From positions 1 through 64,000 of the forward strand of contig JAOTOL010001477.1 in NCBI GenBank assembly GCA_034440575.1: a stretch of 64,000 bases of DNA. Reading direction: 5' to 3'. The notes beneath the pieces were generated by a model. It was not told the origin of the DNA. It saw only the letters and a list, made by a program, of their open reading frames with translations, and made no database searches. Positions 55,700 to 64,000 of this stretch are shown here, piece by piece. Within the stretch, counting starts at the first letter, position 1; the number at the start of each line of letters is the position of its first letter. Made by a program: the position numbers and the translations under genes. The DNA is from Imbricaverruca yamaguchii (taxonomy: Eukaryota > Arthropoda > Thecostraca > Neoverrucidae).

Positions 55700-57400
55700 A
55701 GCTCATACCTATCATGGACAATTCATTTTTTTGCAACTTCTGGAACTTTGGGTAGTTATTTCGAAAATCAAAATCGGAACATGATTCCAAAAAATTTCCT
55801 ATGCCTTATAATTAAGGCCGTCGAGCAGTCTCATAGAACATTAACCCAAGAAATCATATGAGCAACATTGAGAGCACGTAAGCACGGACCCAGAATGTGA
55901 AATATCAGGGGCGGCACCGGAATAATTGGTTTGGACAATCAGATTACTTAGCATGATGGAAAAGCATAGCGATTTCTCAGACAACTGGCTTCCTTGCCAA
56001 CGCTGCTGTGCTGTTAGCTTCAAAAGTCGCGTTGGCCATGCATTGACTAGTATAACTGTGAGGCGCTGGATCAACTCGGGCAGCCCTCGCCCGGTCAGCT
56101 GAACATTAGTGAACCGCACACAAGTTTCTCTGATTGTTATTGTTGACTAGGGTGCAGCAGTGTAGCAAGCGCTAGCTGGGTGGGGTGGGGTGCATGGTTG
56201 TGGGAACACGGAGGAAAGGGGCTGTGCCCCTCCTTGTGCGAAAATGAAACGTGTTAGACAACCGATATTGCACCTGCAAATTTAATGTTCATTTGCCCTA
56301 TTAAGTCGGACACTTTTTGGACTCGGACCTTGCACTGCACTGCACTGTTCCTTCACTGAAAATTATCAATCGATGCCACGATGTCATCTCGCCTGTAGCT
56401 CCCGACCATTTGTGGCAATCCGCGAACTTGACCGATTGACAGGTTCATGTCTTCCCTCATGCGGGTCCCGACCAAAGCATGGGCAATATTTCTTTACGGA
56501 GGGGGAGCGACAGAGACTCAGTCATGGTAGAAGACCCCTTTAGCCACCAAAAATGTAAAGAAATGGTGTTTTCGCCAGGCAAAAAACGAATTGTCGGCGG
56601 CCTTCGTGTACTCAATGCAGTCTTCGTTTCATCCAATTTGTTTGGGGGAGAGGGTATCGAGCCCCCTTTAAAAAAAAAAATCCTGGCCGCGCCCCTGGGG
56701 AGGGGAGCGCATATTTTAGCTCAGGATCTCAGCCAGTGATTAGGGCCAAATGAATTGGGTCCCATGCCAAGTTTATAAGGCATGGGAATGTGGGTCAGTC
56801 AACACCGAAGGGTCCCGCAGTATAGAAAACGATACTTCAGGGTGCAATCTCACTCCTGATTCTTTTGAGCTCAGGCTCTTATGAAATTTCTGGGTGGATC
56901 TCTGCTCCGGACAATCCGTCCAAGCGACCGCCTTAGGGAGGGGAGGAAATAACCATCCATAACAATGGAGAAACATCGAGCTTTCCCATGAATGACCCTA
57001 TCATCGTTTTCGCATGGGTCACTGGGAAGTCACTGAAACAATTGGAGAGCGGTGCCTGTGCGAGCTACACGAAACGGAATAGAATGCAAATATGTCCTTA
57101 TAAAGCGGCAAGCGATGCATATCCTGCGGGACAAGACCGCAGTTGCATAAAGGAGACGGTTGTTGAAATAACTCTATTACAGCGCCCCGAGTTTCCACGC
57201 AGCGTCTATCAGTGGCCCAGCTTCTCTGGAAGGACATTTCATGAAGTAATCATGCCTGCCGAGCAACAGCATATCATTGGCAAAAATGGAAGGAAGAATC
57301 ACGCCATAGCTACATAATACCTTAGCTATCTACCTGCCGTACCTGCCGAAGGGAGCGTTCAAAGCATGCAACCATACAACTATCGGGTCCAACACTCTCC
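55700..57400. other. Gene-free stretch
   Basis: No exon recognised. A CCCCTTTAAAAA, GGCCGCGCCCCTGGGG motif near 56660-56710 looks like the end of a mobile element. Confidence 0.4.
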
Positions 57401-57404
57401 ACAC

Positions 57405-57795
57405 AGGTCGCCACTTGTGCGAAAATGGTTGGCATTGGCAACAACCTCCAGGGCCGGGCCTAGCTCTCCCCGCACAGGTGGCCAGTGGCAACAACCCCCG
57501 GAGATTGGGCCCAACTCTCCCCGCACAGGTGACCAGTGGCAACAACCTCCAGGGCTAGGCCTAACTCTCCCCGCACAGGTGGCCAGTGGGAACAACCGCC
57601 TGAGATAGGGCCCAACTCTCTACACAGATGGCGAGCGGCGGTGACCACCGAGACTTTGGCCCAGTTCTCCACGCACAGGGGAGAGTGGCAACCCCCGGAG
57701 GCCTGTGCCCAGCTCTCCCGGCAAAGGTGGCGAGCGGCAGTCACCACCGGGACTTGGGCCCAGTTCTCCACGTACACGCGGAGTGACAATAACCA
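57405..57795 (+). repeat. About 50-bp minisatellite (CACAGGTGGCCAGTGGCAAC)
   Basis: Seven or eight units read CGCACAGGTGGCCAGTGGCA, ACAACC-CCGG, GGGCCCAACTCTCCC with increasing divergence rightward. Each unit has CACAG|GTGG. Confidence 0.9.
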
Positions 57796-58334
57796 CCGGG
57801 GATTATGAAGAATTGGAAGAAAGTCCATAGTATATGCGCCCACAACACATAGGAACGACACAGTACTTGTGGAAGGACGAATGTTTGAATTGCTTCGGGC
57901 AGGGTGGGGGGTACACAACAATCACCCCGGATTTTCTATTCATGGTTTTTTCCATAGAAAATAAGTCCGTTTAGCTCAAACTTTAGCTGTGTACTTGGAA
58001 CGCTACCAACAAAAACAGAGGCTAATTGTTTTAGTCGCACTAATTCGGCTGCCTGTCGCGACTTTACCGTGGTGTTTTGCCCTCGTTCTACCCCTACGTC
58101 TAGCCATAACGTTCAGTTCTGACATTCGCCGAGCATGGTATCACATGACGCTCATTGTATTCTTGAGTAATATTCGCACCGAGTTGAACACAGGGCTGAC
58201 TAGGACGAAATCAGACTATTCCTGCTGCAAACGCGACACAGCCCAACACAAAATACCGCGTCACCAATGTTCTCTAGGAAGCTCCACATTCATGATTGGC
58301 TCTCTTCAACAGCAAAACACAGGCGTTGTCACCA

Positions 58335-58565
58335 GTGGCTCGCGCTGACACAGTCATCCCACGCGACCAAAACGCTCGTAGGCTGACACAACTGCCCTCG
58401 GGAGCTCAGACACAGCTGCCGCACGGGATAAAAACTACCGCCGGCAGCCGCCCTCGGGAGCTGACACAGCCGCCACACGGGACAAAACGCTCGTAGAGAG
58501 CAGCTCTTGGGAGTTCACACAGTTATCACACGGGACGAAATGCTCGCAGGCAACCGCTCGCTAAA
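58335..58565 (+). repeat. About 60-bp minisatellite (four units)
   Basis: Units contain CACAGYYRYCNCACGGGAC, AAAACGCTCGTAGG and CCCTCGGGAGCTGACAC in order. Confidence 0.8.
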
Positions 58566-58879
58566 GCTCAAATACGACCACGCAGCAGCATCGACGACTC
58601 TCGTCACAGAGACAATGGCAGTCATGACGAGAGATAGCAAGATAGACTAATAAAGAAATCAAAACTGGAAAAAGATCAGTTGATAGAGCAGATCTAGTCT
58701 GATCTGGGCGCAGTCATGGGCAGGCTGCAAGCCCAGGTGCATCCTAATCTCATTCATCACAGGTACTCCACTCGCACAGTTTGAAACCCGAGCGACTTAA
58801 GATCGTTGCTCGCGCACGTGAAATACAACAGAATGCCCGATGATTTCAGCTCGTCTCTAAGTGTGGCCGGAGGCGGTGG

Positions 58880-59160
58880 TCCCGATTGTCCGGCGATGCC
58901 CCGGTGCTCCGAAGAGCCCGGCCAGACAATGTTCAGGGCTCCCGACGGTCAGACGGTGGCAGAGGGCTCACCACGGTCAGGTCGCCCGGGGGCTCGAAGT
59001 CGGAACAGTCAGGTGGAATTCCGGAGTTGAGGGCAACCGACGATGTCCGGGGTACCGGACAGTCTTGGAGTTCGGACAGTTCGGCGCTGTCCGGGAGCTC
59101 CGGACAGTCCAGCGCTGTCCGGAAGATCGCCGGAGTCCGATAGAACTAGACGATTTAGTG
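58880..59160. repeat. GC-rich degenerate repeat (CGGACAGT units)
   Basis: Short units such as TCCGGACAGTC, GGCGCTGTCCGGGAGCTC recur irregularly. ORFs across it lack motifs. Confidence 0.55.
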
Positions 59161-60885
59161 GTGTTCCGACCAGCCGGTCGGCTTCCACTGAACAGCTGCT
59201 GCTTTACAACTGCTTGAGCCGACCAGAGCTGTCACCGGCCGCGTTCAGCACGTGCAAGCCGTTCCTTTGGTCGCCATGATGTGACCCGTTCGTCTCAGGA
59301 CACCTCTTCGATGGAGTTATCCGCGCCTATCGACACAAGCGCACATTTTGTCATCCACATCGTAGTGCAATGCCCGCCGTGAACACGTAGTCCTTTCATA
59401 GAAAGCAGTGCTGAGCATTGTTCGTGATCGAAGGTTATCACCACGGGCTTCATCAGAATTCGGGGGCGGGGGCAGCAACGACGGTGGAACCACGGACGGG
59501 TTGGCAACACGGCTAAAAGCAGTGTCGAAGCTACGGTTGCCTGTAAAGAAAGGTCTTGAAATTAGGTCTACTTACTCACCCTCAAATTGGTATGTTCTAG
59601 AGCCATTGTGAAGCAGGCATGTTGCCGACGTTCGACTGAGAACGAGGGGAACTGTAGCCGTACTTTAATCCAAAGTGTATGTTGCTTCACCAAGGGTAAT
59701 GTGAATAACGTTGGCAAAGCTAAAATAACATACAATCTTTAACCCACGTCTTGCCTGGAGAGGGCGTGCGGTGGGGACAGACTCTTCTCCTCAGGTGAAT
59801 TTTCGCGGCACCTAAAATAATGGCTAGAGACATTGAAAAAAGTTCAGCATCTGTTCTTTCATCAATTCCGCCCAAGTTGACGAGATACTAGACAACTTAT
59901 CCTAAGCAGGTGAAAATGACGTTGTAGTGAAGATGATACCTTCCGAGATTTTCATCTGAACTTGAGGGCATCCTTATGTAAGGAGGCTGTGTCGTGCCTG
60001 CCCTCACCCGTGATCAGTGGTGCGCGACGACGTGGGTTCGCGTCTAGTGACTGGAGGCGCGGGCGCTCTGGCGGCGGCAGCGGGAACTGCGCCCGGCTGC
60101 GATGAACATTGTTGGTGCGCGCGTGCGATGACCTGAGTGTGCCTCTGCGGCGGGTCGCCCGGGGTCATCCGGAGGTGACGTCGGGCTACCTTTGCGACGG
60201 CGCGAGAACTCTGGCTCGGGACACGATGGCGCACGTTCGTGGGTGCAGCGCTGTTCGGTAGTGGCCACGCTATTTCACGTTGGAGTTCATACGTTCGAAT
60301 ATATGAATTGAGGTATGGAGTGTATACACTGAGCGGTAACTCGGAGCCCACCAAGACTGGGGCCACACGGTTATACTGACGTTAAAAACAGAAATTGTTG
60401 AGCTCATTTTCTTTATATCAGATGACAGCAATCATGACCCTCCCCAAAATGGCTACCTCCGAAGCTTCCTTTGACGAATAACGTGGCTGTTGTCATGGTC
60501 TCAAACAGTGCATTTACAATTGTGTTTTACGATCTTCATTTTCTTTACTACACCAAACTGAAAGCTTCGAACTCCATCGAGATTACTTTTCCTGTAACAG
60601 CACGGAAAAAATTGCCTGAAACGAGCACCGCAATATATCATTCTTATTTAAAACGCCGATCATCCTCGACCTCGCCCTTGGCTGTAACCTTAACGGGGCA
60701 TCGAATTCAGAAACGGGTCACGTTATTCGGTCTGCCGGAGTAGTATAGGAAAATAACAGGTATTATAATGTTATTATCAAACTCAGTTACTGACAACATG
60801 GCAAGCATCTTTTTTTTGCGCGTGGTCCGACCTGTAGCCTTGCTAATGACCTGAAATATAGTTGGTGTATGCCCTTTTCCGTCAC
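59161..60885. other. Unassigned intergenic stretch
   Basis: A GC-rich patch at 60000-60250 gives overlapping frames on both strands without known motifs. No gene is supported. Confidence 0.35.
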
Positions 60886-61050
60886 CTAATACAGTGCTGT
60901 CGACTGTCCGTCTGGCTCGGTCGGGGTGTTCACGATATATGCAGGACGGGGTGGCGGCAAAATCCCCCTCCCCCAGCAGGGTGCGCTTGGCTCGGGACTC
61001 CAGCCGGACGTCGAAGGTATCCACATCGTCCCACCGAAAACAAACGAAAT
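60886..61050 (-). CDS. Candidate coding exon of unknown gene
   Basis: After an ATGTTATTTAG acceptor (AG at 61051-61052) the minus strand reads FVCFRWDDVDTFDVRLESRA, KRTLLGEGDFAATPSCIY and REHPDRARRTVDSTVL, ending ATTAG|GTGACG. The frame is open, GC-rich within AT-rich flanks, and of ordinary amino-acid composition. I do not recognise the family. It lies downstream of the ELOVL exon on the same strand but does not look like an elongase tail. Confidence 0.45.
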   Translation of the reverse strand: MSFVFGGTMWIPSTSGWSPEPSAPCWGRGILPPPRPAYIVNTPTEPDGQSTALY

Positions 61051-61309
61051 CTAAATAACATTGCCTATAATTGTTTATGCGGACATTTTATAGTGGGCAT
61101 GTTGAGTAGACAAAGAGTAAATATAACAAGTAACCTCATGCTCACAATACTGTAAATTGATTCGAAAAGGAGTTATCAAAATACAGTATATTTCATCAAC
61201 AGGACCTTTGTCAGCTGTGGCACTTCTTCAAGAGCAAAAACAAAGTATAAAATATCACAAGTGACATCTGTCTCGATGGTCTGGCGCCTACATTGCTACT
61301 TCGTCTCTG

Positions 61310-62840
61310 AGGATGGCTCTCAGTATCCCTTACAGCAATCGCCAGCCGCAAGGAATCTTTTTGGCTCTCATGGGACCTTGTTCATCCATTAGGAGTCGCT
61401 CTCAACGTCAGGAGAATCCGAGTACAGCCTTCTCAGACTCCCATAGATCATCTTCGTCCCTCAGGTCTCTCCTGCTTTTAGGGCCCCCAGCACCATACTC
61501 AATGGCCCTATCTAGCTCTCATGTCGGGGAAATTTTAGCTCTTGGAGCTGGGCCCTCACTAGTCTTCGTCAGCTTTTAGGGTCCTGTTCATCCCTCAAGT
61601 GTCTTTTCAAACCCAAAGAGCATCCCAGCCATCTATGATCCTCAAGCGCCTCGTTTATGCCTTAGGGTCTATCTTCAGAGCCATGTTTATTCCTGAGTTG
61701 TTAGGGGTCCATTCCATCCGAGATTGCTCTTTCTAGCTGGCATAGGCATTCCGGCTCTCGGGTTTTGTTTTCGCGGCTCTTGCCAGTCCTCAGGGTGGAC
61801 GTCTTCAGGTTTCAAGTTCTCGGTGATATATTTACCCCTACACCCTGATGAGTCCTCGCGGTCCCATGAAAGCGGCCGCTTGAAGGGCTCCATTAGACTC
61901 GTCAGAAGCGGTTTCCCCTTCACCCCTTGGACATGTCATAACTTTTCAACAGCCCGGGGACCCGTCCATGTGCTTAGGGGCTGTTTATGTAGCACCAGTA
62001 ACCCTCCGCCTTGGCCTGGACCGTCTCTATAACTCTGGGGACTCATCATTGGCGTGAGGCTTGTCGTCAGCTCCGAAACACTCCCCAGCAGTGCGGCCCT
62101 GTACGCCCGGACCACGGGTCTCAAGGGCCTTCTTTCACAGCTCAGGACACTCCGTACGGCCGGAGGCCCCTATTGCAACAGCTTGTGCCTTCTCGACCAC
62201 GCAAGAGGCCCTGTACGGCTTCAGTGCCCTCCAGCGGACCATGGGCCCTTCATGCCGGCTCTGGGTCCAATCCGATGGTCGAAGGTCCTCCAGCGGCTAG
62301 GGCTCCTCTTAGCTGCCACAGGGGCCCTTCTTAGCGCTCCAAGGTATCCTCTGGCGGGCCGGAGGCCATCTTTCAACACCCAAGGCCCCTCCATTAGGCC
62401 AGGGGACTTTGTACGGCTTGATCTCATCTGTTGATCCAATGGTCCTTTCTGACCGCCCGAGGCCACCCTGGCAGCCAGGACATTCTGTCTCAGGGCCCAG
62501 TTCGGCAGGCCGAGCCTCTCTTAAAAAGCCTGGCCCCTCTTCGTCAGGTAAGGGGCCCTTTGCACGGCTTTGACCCCTGTCATCAGCTTAGGCGCTCTAC
62601 ATGTGGGCTCGGGGCCCTCTCCGCCAGTCCGTGGCCCTCCCAACGATCCGGGGCTCCCTCCGTCAACCCGGAAGCCCTTCATGTTGGCCCAGTCCAGGGC
62701 CCTCAACATCTTCCCGAGGGACCTCTTCATCGGGTCGGGACTCTCCATCAGCCCGTGGCCCCTTTCGTCGGTTCTTGGACCATTCTCGTCAGCCAAGTGT
62801 CTCTTGCATGTCCACTGCATCAACACCTTGGGAGGGGAAG
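61310..62840 (+). repeat. Highly degenerate GC/CT-rich tandem repeat zone
   Basis: Loose units of about 30 bases repeat GGGCCCTYC, GTCAGC and CTCAGGGCC motifs (for example GGCCCTTCATGCCGGCTC, GGCCCTCTCCGCCAGTC). It keeps frames open on both strands but no protein motif is seen. It probably is an old minisatellite. Confidence 0.5.
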
Positions 62841-63044
62841 GCTTGTGGGCCACAAGACGGTCGCACGGAGGGCCTCCTCGAACAATCCAGAAGGCGGCGG
62901 CTGCGCCCTCCGCCCCATGAACACAGCACCGTGTCCGAAGCACTAATTATGATCTGCACCACACTCACAGCACCACGGCCTCTTCTTCCTGCCATTAAAC
63001 GTCTTGCACTGCTGTAAGACCTGTACCATATCCGGAACATCCTT

Positions 63045-63600
63045 ATGACCTTCACTATAATACGATGTACCCAGGGGACCACTTATATCTATAACACACC
63101 CCAAGAGCTGCCACTGACACGCACCACACCCAGAGCACCCCTATGGCCTGTACCCTCAGGGCACCGCCTATACCTACAACACACCCCGAGAGCCGCCACT
63201 GACACGCACCACACCCAAGGCCCCTTATGGCATATACCATACCCAGAGCACCCTTATGGCCTGTATCATACCCATAGCTTCCCTATGGCCTGTACCATAC
63301 CCAGAGCACCCTTATGGCCTGTACCATACCCAGGGCACCGCCTATGTCTGCGCCACACCCAGAGCATCCTTATGGCCTGTATCATACCCATAGCACCCTT
63401 ATGGTCTGTACCATACCCAGAGCACCCTTATGGCCTGTATCATACCCAGAACACCCTTATGGCCTGTACCATACCCAGGGCACCGTCTATGCCTGCAACA
63501 CACCCCGAGAGCCGCCACTGACACGCACCACACCCAGAGCACTCTTATGGCTTGTACCATATCCAGGGCATGGCTTATGACCTGTACCATTCCCCGGACA
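63045..63600 (+). repeat. About 30-bp minisatellite (CATACCCAGAGCACCCTTAT)
   Basis: Roughly fifteen units of GGCCTGTACCATACCCAGAG plus CACCCTTAT, interspersed with a longer unit ACACCCCGAGAGCCGCCACT plus GACACGCACCACAC. Confidence 0.92.
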
Positions 63601-63648
63601 TCACCAACGACTCACACCATACCCACGGCACAACCGCCGGCCATTGAC

Positions 63649-63801
63649 CTGTGCAGAGCAGTAGGCGTGGAGGTAGAAGTTGAAGAAGAGCACGATGAAT
63701 GAGATCATGTAGAACACCAGGGTGTACTGCATCCACAGCGGGAATGGACAGTCCAGCCTCAGGGCGTTCAAACCCAACAACAGGGCCGTGAAGAACTGCG
63801 C
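63649..63801 (-). CDS. Very-long-chain fatty acid elongase (ELOVL) 3' exon, partial gene
   Basis: The minus strand after TGTGTCGACAG reads AQFFTALLLGLNALRLDCPF, PLWMQYTLVFYMISFIVLFF and NFYLHAYCSAQ. This is the last transmembrane region of ELO-family condensing enzymes, which extend long-chain acyl-CoA in the endoplasmic reticulum; the DC-x-FP-x-W-M-x-Y and FYM-x-SF-x-x-LF-x-NFY motifs are typical. The catalytic HxxHH box lies upstream, beyond the right edge. A donor CAG|GTCAAT at 63648 would end the exon. If not used, the frame continues to TGA at 63603-63601. Lys-rich retrieval signals usual at ELO C-termini are not seen, so a further exon is likely. Confidence 0.87.
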
Positions 63802-64000
63802 CTGTCGACACAGCAGCAGCGTCAGTCACATCAGCGTCTGTCACAGCAGTAGTGTAAGTCACATCAGCGTCTGTCACAGCAGTAGTGTAAGTCACATCAG
63901 CGTCTGTCACAGCAGTAGTGTAAGTCACATAAGCGTCTGTCACAGCAGTAGCATAAGTCGCATTAGCGTCCGTCACATCAGCAGTATAAGTCACATAAGC
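63802..64000 (-). repeat. 33-bp minisatellite of 3' splice site units before the ELOVL exon
   Basis: Five or six minus-strand units read ACGCTGATGTGACTTACACT followed by ACTGCTGTGACAG. The last unit, GACGCTGCTGCTGTGTCGACAG, is the acceptor of the ELOVL exon. The array runs off the window. Confidence 0.9.

Noticed and set aside
63802..64000. Regular arrays as CRISPR
   Set aside because: Units are contiguous without unique spacers, the region is clearly eukaryotic, and no cas genes are present.

Overview
The window is a eukaryotic nuclear region with a metazoan gene set: short GC-rich exons with GT/AG introns, large AT-rich introns, long (TA)n tracts, CR1/L2-like LINEs, tRNA-derived SINEs, a P-element/THAP9-like transposase and many minisatellites. 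The repeat style (GGTTAGG-rich dispersed repeats, P-element and CR1-like elements) suggests an arthropod, possibly a crustacean. That is inference from repeat style only. Bacterial features (operons, Shine-Dalgarno sites, CRISPR) are absent.

Genes read by joining conserved exon translations in phase: (1) SAP30/SAP30L, plus strand, three exons, 10152-13207, apparently complete at 172 aa. (2) Mitochondrial ribosomal protein L21 (MRPL21), plus strand, four exons, 26023-29223, with an AATAAA at 29615. (3) An atypical E2F of the E2F7/E2F8 class, minus strand, about 53614 down to 32413, with two winged-helix DNA-binding domains. The exons found join in phase into about 663 codons. (4) The 3' end of a very-long-chain fatty acid elongase (ELOVL), minus strand, at the right edge. 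A candidate coding exon of unknown identity lies at 60886-61050 (minus), and another at 30983-31122 (minus).

Mobile DNA, left to right: a frameshifted P-element/THAP9-like transposase exon (530-1278, minus); a LINE fragment (3583-4460, minus); two copies of a CR1/L2-like LINE (5166-7372 and about 19180-23222, plus), the second interrupted by a retroposed insert; a SINE with a 16-bp target-site duplication (17071-17286); a foldback-like element with about 0.5-kb inverted arms (24327-25838); SINEs inside MRPL21 intron 1; four copies of a TTAA-flanked family of about 1 kb inside E2F7/8 intron 5; and a broken transposase-like gene inside E2F7/8 intron 3.

The most unusual signal is that several minisatellites are built on splice junctions. 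The 22-copy, 66-bp array at 44089-45519 starts with the end of the exon for the second E2F7/8 DNA-binding domain and repeats that exon end plus its 5' splice site. The array before MRPL21 exon 28332 repeats the 3' splice site about a dozen times, with the real acceptor as its last unit. The next MRPL21 intron ends in three tandem acceptor units. The ELOVL exon is preceded by a 33-bp acceptor array whose last unit is the real acceptor. Four junctions in three genes is a pattern rather than an isolated repeat, and a fifth, weaker case lies at 30680-31010.
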